From assembly GCA_015064665.1 (NCBI GenBank), contig SVRU01000006.1, positions 1-50,438 on the forward strand: a stretch of DNA of 50,438 nt, read 5' to 3'. The position numbers and the translations under genes were made by a program. Shown here piece by piece: positions 35,947 to 44,217 of the stretch (positions are counted from its first letter, which is position 1; every line of letters starts with the position of its first letter). Under the pieces are notes generated by a model that saw only the letters and a list, made by a program, of their open reading frames with translations, made no database searches and was not told the DNA's origin. Source of the DNA: Oscillospiraceae bacterium. Lineage in GTDB: Bacteria; Bacillota_A; Clostridia; Oscillospirales; CAG-272.

Positions 35947-36755
35947 ATGATAATACCTCCGTCGTCATCGTTTCCAAACTTGTTCATTACGGTAAGCGAG
36001 ATAATAATGAGTATCATCATAACGAGTGATATTGCAGCGCCCACATTGAGCGCACCCGTTAAGAACTGCCGCTCTATCGTGTCGCCTATCAGCTCAAAGG
36101 TTCCTCCGCCGAGCTTTTGCGAGATATAGAAGGTGCTGATAGAGGGAACGAGAACCATAGTGATACCCGAAACGATACCCGAACGCGAAAGCGGAAGAAT
36201 AACCTTGGTAAGCGTCATAAAGGTGTTGCAGCCAAGGTCGGACGCCGCCTCCCACATATGCTTGTCAATTTTAGATATACAGGTGTAGATCGGCAATACC
36301 ATATAAGGCAAAAAGTCGTAAACCATTCCAAAAATTACAGCCCCCTTCGTGCCGACTATTTTAAGTGACGTACCGAGCAGGGTATTGAGTATTCCGCCGT
36401 TATCGAGAATTGCCATTATGGAATATGTTCTGATAAGCAGGTTTGTCCACATTGGGAGCATTAGGAGCATTATAAAAATCTTTTGATTTTTTGGCTTAGC
36501 TTTTGCGATTATGTATGCTAGCGGATATCCTATTATGAGACATACGAAGGTCGCTATAACGGCAAGCTCAAACGACAACCCGAATATTGAAGCATAGTCG
36601 GGAAGCGACGTTATGTTTGAAAAAGAGAAGTTGCCGTTGGAATCGGTAAAAGCGTAATAAACGACTATAATCAGCGGCAGAACAATAAAGAGAACAGCCC
36701 AAAAGATGTGCGGAGCTGCCGCAATCGAACGCATCAGTGATTTATTCTTTTTCAT
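35943..36755 (-). CDS. potB: Polyamine ABC transporter permease
   Basis: A 270-residue permease with six helices and the EAA loop EAASDLGCNTFMTLTKVILP. Partner of PotC. It follows potA after 16 bases and overlaps potC by four. Confidence 0.95.
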   Translation of the reverse strand: MKKNKSLMRSIAAAPHIFWAVLFIVLPLIIVVYYAFTDSNGNFSFSNITSLPDYASIFGLSFELAVIATFVCLIIGYPLAYIIAKAKPKNQKIFIMLLMLPMWTNLLIRTYSIMAILDNGGILNTLLGTSLKIVGTKGAVIFGMVYDFLPYMVLPIYTCISKIDKHMWEAASDLGCNTFMTLTKVILPLSRSGIVSGITMVLVPSISTFYISQKLGGGTFELIGDTIERQFLTGALNVGAAISLVMMILIIISLTVMNKFGNDDDGGIII

Positions 36756-36771
36756 TTTTTATCCTATAATA

Positions 36772-37890
36772 TTAAAATTCTTCCGCAGTATCCGCATCGG
36801 AGAGCTGGTCAAGCTCGTCGGAGAAGGACGAGTAGTCGCCAAACATGCCGGAATACTTTGATTTTTTCATAATATGAATTGCGTCGGGCTCAATATAAAC
36901 TCCGATATCGGCATCGGGAGCCACGTAATCGGTCGACTGAATCATCCACTTAAATCCACCGATATCAACGATGATCTCGTAGTGAACGCCCTTGAAGGTT
37001 ACGCTTGTAACCTTACCCGTCAGCATACCGTCGGAAATCGGAACAACGTCGATATCCTCGGGGCGTATAACGACGTCAACCGGCTCGTTTTTATCAAATC
37101 CGCCGTCAACGCAAACGAAGCTATGACCTGCAAGTCGGACCTTTTTATCCTCAAGCATAACGCCGTCTATAATATTACTCTCTCCGATGAAATCTGCAAC
37201 GAATGCGTTTTTCGGCTCGTTGTAAATATCAGTGGGGGTGCCTATCTGCTGAATTTCACCGTCTGCCATAACGACGATGGTGTCGGACATTGATAAAGCC
37301 TCTTCCTGATCGTGCGTTACGTATACGAAGGTTATTCCTATCGATTGCTGAATCGATTTAAGCTCGTTCTGCATATCCTTGCGAAGCTTAAGGTCGAGCG
37401 CTCCGAGCGGTTCGTCAAGCAGAAGGACCTTTGGATGCGATACGAGAGCACGCGCTATTGCAACTCTTTGCTGCTGACCGCCCGATAGAGTGCTTACGCT
37501 CTTGTTTTCAAATCCCGAAAGCTCAACCATTTTAAGCATTTCGGTAACTCGCGTCTTAATTTCATCCTCCTTGACTTTTTTTAGTCTGAGGGGAAACGCT
37601 ATATTTTCGTAAACGTTAAGATGAGGGAAGAGGGCGTATTTTTGAAATACTGTATTCAGATTTCTTTTATATGCGGGAAGGTCGCTGATTTCAACGCCGT
37701 CAAAATAAATCTCACCCTCATCCGCAGTTTCGAAACCGCCGATTATTCTAAGGGTTGTGGTTTTGCCGCAGCCCGAAGGGCCGAGCAGGGTTATAAATTC
37801 ACCGTCTCTTATGTAGAGGTTCATGGAATCTATTACTTTTTCACCGTCGTAGGATTTTGAAATACCTTTTAACTCAATGAGTTTCGTCAT
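36772..37890 (-). CDS. potA: Polyamine ABC transporter ATP-binding protein
   Basis: A 372-residue ATPase energising polyamine import. Walker A GPSGCGKT (37-44), Q-loop [16 protein letters not shown], signature [10 protein letters not shown], Walker [13 protein letters not shown] and the H-loop [10 protein letters not shown] are intact. A C-terminal TOBE/regulatory domain starts near residue 265 ([12 protein letters not shown]), standard for PotA. First gene of the operon, reached by an 82-nt leader with a hairpin that could mask a GGAG segment. Start follows AAAGGTG. Confidence 0.97.
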   Translation of the reverse strand: MTKLIELKGISKSYDGEKVIDSMNLYIRDGEFITLLGPSGCGKTTTLRIIGGFETADEGEIYFDGVEISDLPAYKRNLNTVFQKYALFPHLNVYENIAFPLRLKKVKEDEIKTRVTEMLKMVELSGFENKSVSTLSGGQQQRVAIARALVSHPKVLLLDEPLGALDLKLRKDMQNELKSIQQSIGITFVYVTHDQEEALSMSDTIVVMADGEIQQIGTPTDIYNEPKNAFVADFIGESNIIDGVMLEDKKVRLAGHSFVCVDGGFDKNEPVDVVIRPEDIDVVPISDGMLTGKVTSVTFKGVHYEIIVDIGGFKWMIQSTDYVAPDADIGVYIEPDAIHIMKKSKYSGMFGDYSSFSDELDQLSDADTAEEF

Positions 37891-37971
37891 TTTTTAAAAT
37901 TCACCTTTCAAAAGCGAGTTTTAATCTCCTCTTGTCTGACAGAGAAGCCTTATACACAATAATACATCGTA

Positions 37972-38000
37972 ATTATATCAAAAAGAAAATGCATTTGCAA
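37972..38000 (-). promoter_or_regulatory. Promoter of potABCD
   Basis: Minus strand TTGCAA (38000-37995), 17 bp, TATAAT (37977-37972) with extended TGA. Confidence 0.78.
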
Positions 38001-38028
38001 TAGGTTTTTTAATATTTTTTTTAAAACC

Positions 38029-38058
38029 AGACGGAATTAGACGCGATTAGACGAAATT
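38029..38058. promoter_or_regulatory. Three 10-bp phased repeats upstream of potABCD
   Basis: AGACGGAATT, AGACGCGATT and AGACGAAATT follow one another without gap. They start 28 bp upstream of the -35 on the minus strand, the usual place for activator binding, and the period of one helical turn fits cooperative binding on one face. Confidence 0.6.
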
Positions 38059-38105
38059 ATCCTTAATTTTTAGCGCAAAAAAATGCGAAAATCTTCCAAA
38101 TTCTC

Positions 38106-38729
38106 TTAAAATCTCCTGAAATCTTCATTTTGCTCGTAAATTGTGTACTTTATGTTATCAACTATTTCCGAGAACAAAATTGAGAAAAAAATAAAGAAAA
38201 TCCAATATCCTTCACCAATCTTAAGTATCAGGAAAAGCGAAAAGAAGGTAAGAAGACAGGAAAGCAAAAAAGATATCAGCCGAAGTACAGACTCGAATTT
38301 TGAGCCGTCCCTTGATATAATCATAAGGAAACAGGATAATGCTTTGTAGCCGTCGTAGCCTTTTATCGGCAAAAGATTTGAAATTGCCGTCATAAAATTT
38401 AAAAGTGAAAAAATGGAAAGCAGCGGACTTTTGCTGATCAAGAGCGAGAAGGCGCCCGTCCAAAGATTAAATAACGGACCTGCAAGTGCGGAATAAAGCT
38501 CTTCCTTGTAAGACAAAATTCCGGTTTTGATTCTGAAGCCCGAAAGCTTGGCGCGCGGTAAAGCGCAAGAGCTTTTATTTAGGGTGTAAAGCACGAGAAT
38601 ATGTCCCGCTTCGTGTATTAATGCGGCAATGACGGTCAATATAGCAACGCTCGGTGTGTCGAAACCAAAGGTTAAAATTACCCAGAATAAAAGCGTGAGG
38701 GTTTGTTCGGTAAAAATAAGAAATTTCAT
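38106..38729 (-). CDS. M50 family site-2-type metalloprotease, SpoIVFB-like
   Basis: A 207-residue intramembrane zinc protease. The metal site is HEAGH (H39, E40, H43) in a hydrophobic helix, and a second site, NLLPIKGYDG (Asp126), supplies the third ligand as in SpoIVFB and RseP. About five to six helices; no PDZ domain. Members cleave membrane-bound pro-sigma factors or signal peptides. Given spoIVA in the window a sporulation role is conceivable, but no sporulation promoter is visible. Start has CGAGGAAAA upstream. Confidence 0.87.
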   Translation of the reverse strand: MKFLIFTEQTLTLLFWVILTFGFDTPSVAILTVIAALIHEAGHILVLYTLNKSSCALPRAKLSGFRIKTGILSYKEELYSALAGPLFNLWTGAFSLLISKSPLLSIFSLLNFMTAISNLLPIKGYDGYKALSCFLMIISRDGSKFESVLRLISFLLSCLLTFFSLFLILKIGEGYWIFFIFFSILFSEIVDNIKYTIYEQNEDFRRF

Positions 38730-38766
38730 TTTTTCCTCGTAAGGTATTTTGTCAAATGGATTTTTC

Positions 38767-38795
38767 TTGACAAAGTATTTTATTTATGTTAAAAT
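38767..38795 (+). promoter_or_regulatory. Promoter of the topoisomerase gene
   Basis: TTGACA (38767-38772), 17 bp, TAAAAT (38790-38795) with TGT before the -10. Confidence 0.8.
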
Positions 38796-38835
38796 AATAT
38801 TTATGATAAAGACAGTAAATTCGGAGGATTGCTAA

Positions 38836-40836
38836 GTGGCAAAAACCATAGGTAAACCGGCATACGACGACCAAAGCATAAAGAGCCTTAAGGGCGCTGA
38901 ACGAGTCCGCAAAAGACCGGCGGTAATATTCGGCTCCGACGACCTTATAGGCTGTCAGCATTCATTTATCGAAATTCTTGCAAACTCGGTTGACGAAGCG
39001 CGCGAGGGATACGGCGACAAGATTATCGTAAAGAAATATCTTGACTGTTCTATTGAGGTTGAGGACTTTGGTCGCGGCGTTCCGCTCGGGTATAACGAAA
39101 AGGAAAAACGGTGGAACTGGGAGCTTGTTTTCTGCGAGCTTTATGCAGGCGGTAAATACGATAATAACAACGGAAATTCTGCTTATGAGTTTTCGCTCGG
39201 CCTTAACGGTCTCGGAGCTACCGCAACGCAATACGCCTCGGAATATATGAACGTTAAATCCTATAACGGAAAAACTCTTTCCGAGATGAATTTCAAATCC
39301 GGCGAGCCGAAGGGGAAGCTTTCGGTTACCGATATAGAGATTAAACCGGGCGTAAAAAGGCAGGGAACAATAATAAGATGGCGACCCGACCTTAAGGTAT
39401 TTAAGGAGATTGATATTCCGGTCGATTTCCTCACCGCAACTCTTCGCCGCCAGGCTTTTGTAAACGCGGGAATCAAATTCGTGCTTGAGGTCGAGATATC
39501 GGGCGGAAAATTTGAAAAAAGCGAATTCTATTACGAAAACGGCGTTGCTGACTATATAAAGGAAATCACCGAAGGGATTTCGATAACGCAGCCCACTCTT
39601 TGGAGAATAGAAACCAAGGGACGCGACAGAGAGGATCTGCCGGACTATAAATTCAAGGCTGAGATAACCTTCTGCTTTGCCAAGTCCGGAATGGCTGAAT
39701 ACTATCATAACGCATCCTTTCTTGAATACGGCGGTGCACCCGATAAGGCCGTGCGTTCCGCGTTCACGTTTGCTATTGACAAATTTATAAAATCTCAAAA
39801 TAAGTACTCTAAAAACGAGCAGAAAATATCTTTTCAGGATATTGCGGACAATCTCTGCGTTATAATCAACTCGGCTTCAACCCAGACCTCATACGAAAAT
39901 CAGACGAAAAAAGCGATTACAAACGCTTTCATTGCAAAGTCTTTGACTGAGTTTATTAAGACGAATCTTGAAATATATCTTACCGAAAATCACACCTCGG
40001 CAAATTCAATTATCAATCAGGTGCTTATTAATAAGAGGGCGCGAGAGTCGGCAGAGAAAACCAAGATTGATATTAAAAAGAAGCTTACGGGCACGATGGA
40101 CGTTTCAACGAGGGTTGAAAAATTCGTTCCGTGTCATTCTAAGGACCCCGAGCTCCGCGAGGTTTATATAGTTGAGGGAGATTCAGCTATGTCAAGCTGT
40201 AAGCTCGGAAGAAATGCTGAATTCCAGGCTATAATCCCCGTAAGAGGTAAAACTCTTAACTGCATGAAGAGCTCTTATGACAAAATTTTTGCAAGCGATA
40301 TTATCGTTGATTTGCTCAAGGTTATCGGTTGCGGAGTCGAGATAAAGACGAATAAAAAGAGCGACCTTGCTACCTTTGACTACAATCTTCTCAAGTGGAG
40401 CAAAATAATTATATGCACCGATGCCGATGAGGATGGCTTCCAGATAAGAACTCTTCTTCTTACGATGTTCTACCGTCTTTTACCGACTCTTATCGAAAAG
40501 GGTAAGATTTTCATTGCGGAATCTCCGCTTTACGAAATTAATTCGGGCGGTGAAACGTATTTTGCTTATAACGAGCAGGAAAAGGCAGATATTCTTTCAG
40601 GACTCGGTAACAAGAAATATACTCTTCAGCGTTCAAAGGGACTTGGTGAAAATGAGCCGGATATGATGTGGCGCACAACTATGTGCCCCCAGACAAGAAG
40701 GCTGATTGCCGTCAGCCCTGCCGATGCCGAGGCTACCGCAAGAATGTTTGACGTTTTGCTCGGCGACGCGCTTGCAGACCGTAAAAAATTCATTACCGAA
40801 TTCGGTCATCTTTACATCAAGGATGCTGATATCTAA
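38836..40836 (+). CDS. Divergent DNA gyrase/topoisomerase IV subunit B
   Basis: A 666-residue type II topoisomerase B subunit. The GHKL ATPase core has Glu46, Asn50 and Asp53 (EILANSVDEA), GRGVPLG, and the QTK loop (SYENQTK). The TOPRIM domain has EGDSA at 447-451 and TDADEDG (528-534). Two departures stand out: EGDSAGGSA reads EGDSAMSSC, and TDADVDGAHI reads TDADEDGFQI. No A subunit is adjacent; gpmI follows after 36 bases. It may be a third, paralogous enzyme beside gyrase and Topo IV. Start is GTG with TCGGAGG upstream. Confidence 0.88.
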   Translation: MAKTIGKPAYDDQSIKSLKGAERVRKRPAVIFGSDDLIGCQHSFIEILANSVDEAREGYGDKIIVKKYLDCSIEVEDFGRGVPLGYNEKEKRWNWELVFCELYAGGKYDNNNGNSAYEFSLGLNGLGATATQYASEYMNVKSYNGKTLSEMNFKSGEPKGKLSVTDIEIKPGVKRQGTIIRWRPDLKVFKEIDIPVDFLTATLRRQAFVNAGIKFVLEVEISGGKFEKSEFYYENGVADYIKEITEGISITQPTLWRIETKGRDREDLPDYKFKAEITFCFAKSGMAEYYHNASFLEYGGAPDKAVRSAFTFAIDKFIKSQNKYSKNEQKISFQDIADNLCVIINSASTQTSYENQTKKAITNAFIAKSLTEFIKTNLEIYLTENHTSANSIINQVLINKRARESAEKTKIDIKKKLTGTMDVSTRVEKFVPCHSKDPELREVYIVEGDSAMSSCKLGRNAEFQAIIPVRGKTLNCMKSSYDKIFASDIIVDLLKVIGCGVEIKTNKKSDLATFDYNLLKWSKIIICTDADEDGFQIRTLLLTMFYRLLPTLIEKGKIFIAESPLYEINSGGETYFAYNEQEKADILSGLGNKKYTLQRSKGLGENEPDMMWRTTMCPQTRRLIAVSPADAEATARMFDVLLGDALADRKKFITEFGHLYIKDADI

Positions 40837-40872
40837 AATAAATAATTAAATTATATATCGAAAGGCAATAAA

Positions 40873-42525
40873 ATGGCTACATTAAAAAAATCCACAAAAT
40901 TTGAGGGAGTTTCCGGACCGCTTCTTACCATAGTTATGGACGGTGTCGGAATTGCGGCTGATAACGGCGCTAATGCGGTTGCTGCTGCCCATACCCCTAC
41001 ACTCGATCGTCTTATGAAGGACTATCCTACGCTTGCCATCAAGGCTCACGGAACGGCTGTCGGTCTTCCGAGCGATGACGATATGGGCAACTCCGAGGTT
41101 GGACACAACGCGCTTGGCTCGGGTCAGGTTTTTGCTCAGGGAGCAAAGCTCGTTTCACAGTCTATTGAAAGCGGAAAGATTTTTGCCTCGGGCACGTGGT
41201 GTGAGCTTGTCGGCGGAGTTAAGGCGAATAACTCAACTCTTCATTTTCTCGGACTTTTCTCCGACGGAAACGTTCATTCCCACATTGACCACCTCAAAGC
41301 TCTTATAGACGAGGCTAAGAAAGAGGGAGTAAAGAGAGTCAGAGTTCATATTCTTCTTGACGGACGCGACGTTGGCGAAACCAGCGCGCTCGATTACGTT
41401 TGTCCATTTGAAGAGTATCTTGAAACTCTTCGCTCGGCTGATTTTGATATTGCAATCGCATCGGGCGGCGGACGTATGCAGATCACTATGGACAGATATG
41501 AGGCTAACTGGGGAATGGTTGAGGCAGGTTGGAAAACCCACGTTCTCGGCGAGGGCAGACAGTTTGCATCTGCTGAGGAGGCTATCACTGCATACAGAGC
41601 GGAAACAAAGGTTATTGACCAGGATTTGCCGCCCTTCGTTATTGCCAAGGACGGTAAACCCGTCGGAACTGTGGAGGACGGAGACAGCGTAATATTCTTC
41701 AACTTCCGCGGTGACCGTTCTATTGAAATTTCAAAGGCGTTTGAATCCGGTGCGGAATTTGATAAGTTTGACAGAAAGAGAGCTCCTAAGGTTCTTTACG
41801 CGGGTATGCTCGAATATGACGGCGACCTTCATATTCCTTCAAGATATCTTGTAAATCCCCCCGAAATTACCGGCACGATGACGGAATATCTCGTAAGAGC
41901 GGGTATATCCGAACTTGCTATCTCGGAAACTCAAAAATACGGTCACGTTACTTATTTCTGGAACGGAAACAAGTCGGGCAAGTTCTCCGAAGAGCTTGAA
42001 ACGTATATCGAGATTCCCTCGGACGTCGTTCCTTTTGAGGAAAGACCGTGGATGAAGTGCGCAGAGATTACCGACAAGCTTATTGAGTGTCTTAAATCGG
42101 GTAAGTATAAGTATCTTAGAGTTAATTTCCCGAATGGAGATATGGTAGGTCATACAGGCTCATTCCTTGCAACAGAGTGTTCTATGGAGGCGCTTGACCT
42201 TCAACTTGCGAGAATACTTAAGGTTGTAGACGAGCTTCACGGTGCGGCTCTTATCACTGCTGACCACGGAAATGCTGACGAAATGTATGAAATCGACAAG
42301 AAGACCAAAGCTCCCAAGGCTAATAAGGACGGCTCATTCAAGGCAAAAACCAGCCACACCCTTAATCCCGTTCCTTTCATTATATATGATAACTTCACCG
42401 CCGATAAATACAGTGTGAAGCTTGGAAGAGAGGATTTCGGCCTTTCTGACGTTGCCGCAACTACGGTAAATATGCTTGGTTTCGAAGCTCCTGAAATCTG
42501 GGATGAGTCAATGATTGAAATTTAA
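40873..42525 (+). CDS. gpmI: 2,3-bisphosphoglycerate-independent phosphoglycerate mutase, long plant-like type
   Basis: Interconverts 3- and 2-phosphoglycerate in glycolysis, cofactor-independent and metal-dependent. The catalytic Ser74 lies in MGNSEVGH and a metal Asp23 in VMDGVG. ITADHGNADEM holds later metal ligands. The 550-residue length and segments such as GHNALGSGQVFAQGAKLV, GHVTYFWNGNKSG and KYLRVNFPNGDMVGHTG follow the long plant/trypanosomatid subgroup, not the shorter bacterial enzyme of about 510. Ribosome site GAAAGG; probably cotranscribed with the topoisomerase subunit. Confidence 0.95.
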   Translation: MATLKKSTKFEGVSGPLLTIVMDGVGIAADNGANAVAAAHTPTLDRLMKDYPTLAIKAHGTAVGLPSDDDMGNSEVGHNALGSGQVFAQGAKLVSQSIESGKIFASGTWCELVGGVKANNSTLHFLGLFSDGNVHSHIDHLKALIDEAKKEGVKRVRVHILLDGRDVGETSALDYVCPFEEYLETLRSADFDIAIASGGGRMQITMDRYEANWGMVEAGWKTHVLGEGRQFASAEEAITAYRAETKVIDQDLPPFVIAKDGKPVGTVEDGDSVIFFNFRGDRSIEISKAFESGAEFDKFDRKRAPKVLYAGMLEYDGDLHIPSRYLVNPPEITGTMTEYLVRAGISELAISETQKYGHVTYFWNGNKSGKFSEELETYIEIPSDVVPFEERPWMKCAEITDKLIECLKSGKYKYLRVNFPNGDMVGHTGSFLATECSMEALDLQLARILKVVDELHGAALITADHGNADEMYEIDKKTKAPKANKDGSFKAKTSHTLNPVPFIIYDNFTADKYSVKLGREDFGLSDVAATTVNMLGFEAPEIWDESMIEI

Positions 42526-42554
42526 AGGTTTATTTTGCCGTTTGATACGGCAAA

Positions 42555-42600
42555 AATACCCGCTTTGCATTTTATTTGAGTGCAAGGCGGGTATTTTTAT
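42555..42600 (+). terminator. Terminator of gpmI
   Basis: Stem AATACCCGCTTTGCA (42555-42569) with TGCAAGGCGGGTATT (42581-42595) and T5. A second small stem with GCCG/CGGC lies just before it. Confidence 0.88.
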
Positions 42601-42765
42601 TTTTTCGTGTATTCTTTTAGTTATCTTAGGTAAATATATTCTAGCAAAAAGCAGATGAAAAACATACAAAACACATCATTTTGTGTCTTTACTGTCGCAA
42701 AAACACAACTAATTTAAAATAAATATAAAAAATATGCATTTGTTCATACTTTAGACACATTTATC
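42601..42765. other. AT-rich intergenic region, possible antisense promoter
   Basis: No gene seen. It contains a minus-strand extended -10, TGC-TAGAAT (TAGAAT at 42643-42638), in a 15-base segment shared with 20267-20281, facing gpmI. An AACACA/TGTGT hairpin lies near 42669-42688. An inverted AGCAGAT/ATCTGCT pair spans 42650-42769. Confidence 0.45.
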
Positions 42766-42774
42766 TGCTACAAT
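42766..42774 (+). promoter_or_regulatory. Extended -10 promoter of the SH3-like gene
   Basis: TGC-TACAAT (42766-42774) without a clear -35; the start near 42781 leaves a leader of about 68 nt. Confidence 0.45.
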
Positions 42775-42848
42775 ATCACAGCTTGTATATGTAGCCAAAA
42801 AATGTAAATTTAATATCATATTAAAGCAATATAACTCGGAGGTTCGTT

Positions 42849-43199
42849 ATGACACTTGACAATCTTGCAGTTAATCATAAAACTTTCGGCAAGGGAACGG
42901 TGGTTTCCAGCCAGGGAAAATACATGACCGTAAAGTTTGATAAGGCTCAGAAAATATTCGTATATCCCGATGCCTTTGAAAATTTTCTTACTCTTGGTGA
43001 CGGTACGGTATCCGAAGAAATTATCAACGATATCAATGCCGTAAAGCATGCGCGTCAGATTATAATTGAAAAGAAAAATGAGGAAAATCTTCGCGCAATG
43101 ACTAAGGGAATAGTTATTCCCGGCAAGGAAGGCGCAATCAGCGGAATTGAGGAAGAAGAGAATGTTTATAAGCATTCTCAGGAACCCGAAGAACTTTAA
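42849..43199 (+). CDS. Small SH3-like protein (UvrD C-terminal type fold)
   Basis: A 116-residue protein. Residues 9-48, HKTFGKGTVVSSQGKYMTVK followed by FDKAQKIFVYPDAFENFL, have the GxGxV strand pattern of the small SH3 or Tudor-like domain at the C-terminus of UvrD/PcrA helicases and in CarD-like proteins, which binds RNA polymerase or nucleic acid there. A helical region (residues 55-90) and an acidic tail (EEEENVYKHSQEPEEL) follow. A free-standing regulator of transcription or repair is possible but unproven. Ribosome site CGGAGG. Confidence 0.75.
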   Translation: MTLDNLAVNHKTFGKGTVVSSQGKYMTVKFDKAQKIFVYPDAFENFLTLGDGTVSEEIINDINAVKHARQIIIEKKNEENLRAMTKGIVIPGKEGAISGIEEEENVYKHSQEPEEL

Positions 43200-43250
43200 T
43201 TTCAAATCATAACCGTGGGTTTTGAGCGGGAAGCTCATCGGGCGCGGCAC

Positions 43251-43295
43251 AAAAAAGCTGTCTTAAATGCGTAATGCATCCAAGACAGCTTTTTT
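43251..43295 (+). terminator. Terminator after the SH3-like gene
   Basis: AAAAAAGCTGTCTT (43251-43264) and AAGACAGCTTTTTT (43282-43295) form a perfect 14-bp stem with T6; it also serves the convergent AraC gene. Confidence 0.88.
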
Positions 43296-43334
43296 GTTTA
43301 AAATTAATTTTATAATAATGACGGTGTTGATAAT

Positions 43335-44105
43335 TTAACGGTTGTTATGGCGATATTGCAGCGGGGTCATTCCCGTGTGCTTCAAAAATGCTCTGTGGAA
43401 GGTGTTAATTGCCGAAAAACCGCTTTCAAGAGCTACGGTCGTAACGCTTTTTTGTGAATTACCCGAAAGCAGTTTTTTTGCGTGCTCTATTCTGTAAAAT
43501 GCCAAAAGCTGTGAAAAATGTATTCCGGTGAGAGAGTGCAGGGCGTGCGAGAGATATTTTTCATTGTAACCGAATAGCTTAGCAAGCTCTGATAACTTAA
43601 TTTCCTCGATATAATGAGAAGATAGGTAGCTTACAACCTTTTGAAACAGAACTCCGTCTATAAAGCTTGATACCTCAAGCTCGGAATGCTCGATCACCTT
43701 TTCGGCAATCATATTCAAAACGCCGCTGATCTTTAAGTATTGATTTCTTTGCAGCAGATAGAGCTCGCCTATCACATCGGTAAGCTCATCGGCGCTTATC
43801 GGCGAAACAATAAGCCGTCTCTCACCAAGAGCCGAGAAAAAAAGCGGGATAAAATCATTTGAAAATACGGCGCAGACAACCTCTGAGTTTTGAAATGAAA
43901 GCTGATGAACGTAATTTGGCGGAATCCATACAAACTCACCCGAACCGAGTGGTACGTTGCGGCCGTTTACAGATATAAAACCGCTGCCGCTTTTGCAGTA
44001 CAAAATTTCACTGTATTCGTGAATATGTAATTCGACCCACCAATTTTGTCGAAGCTTACTTCTAAAATCAAGCGTTCCGTTGAAATTTTCTATATGATAC
44101 TTCAT
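43335..44105 (-). CDS. AraC-family transcriptional regulator
   Basis: A 256-residue regulator with an N-terminal cupin sugar-sensing domain (HIHEYSEILYCKSG, GEFVWIPPNYVHQL) and a C-terminal double helix-turn-helix (about 155-256; LSELAKLFGYNEKYLSHALH and VALESGFSAINTFHRAFLKH). It ends GMTPLQYRHNNR as usual. ATG 44105 with AGGTGA upstream is preferred; a GTG at 44114 could also start. Divergent from the sugar-degradation run on the right and likely its activator. Confidence 0.93.
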   Translation of the reverse strand: MKYHIENFNGTLDFRSKLRQNWWVELHIHEYSEILYCKSGSGFISVNGRNVPLGSGEFVWIPPNYVHQLSFQNSEVVCAVFSNDFIPLFFSALGERRLIVSPISADELTDVIGELYLLQRNQYLKISGVLNMIAEKVIEHSELEVSSFIDGVLFQKVVSYLSSHYIEEIKLSELAKLFGYNEKYLSHALHSLTGIHFSQLLAFYRIEHAKKLLSGNSQKSVTTVALESGFSAINTFHRAFLKHTGMTPLQYRHNNR

Positions 44106-44130
44106 AGCCGTCACCTAACCTTTTGGAATA

Positions 44131-44159
44131 ATATTATCATATTTTGGCTTTTTTGTCAA
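44131..44159 (-). promoter_or_regulatory. Promoter of the AraC-type gene
   Basis: Minus strand TTGACA (44159-44154), 17 bp, TAATAT (44136-44131) with extended TGA. Confidence 0.75.
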
Positions 44160-44168
44160 CCTTATCGT

Positions 44169-44177
44169 TGCTATAAT
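44169..44177 (+). promoter_or_regulatory. Extended -10 promoter of the sugar-degradation run
   Basis: TGC-TATAAT at 44169-44177, with only T-rich DNA at the -35 position. A weak -35 would need an activator, in keeping with the divergent AraC gene. Confidence 0.55.
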
Positions 44178-44217
44178 GATTATAAAGAGTAAAATGGGGT
44201 GTAGACCGTCAGAAAAA

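Noticed and set aside
37891..37971. Riboswitch in the potA leader
   Set aside because: Only one short hairpin is visible and the 80-nt leader has no conserved core that I recognise.
38962..39798. Minus-strand frame of 278 codons inside the topoisomerase gene
   Set aside because: Antisense to conserved GHKL sequence, with no ribosome site.
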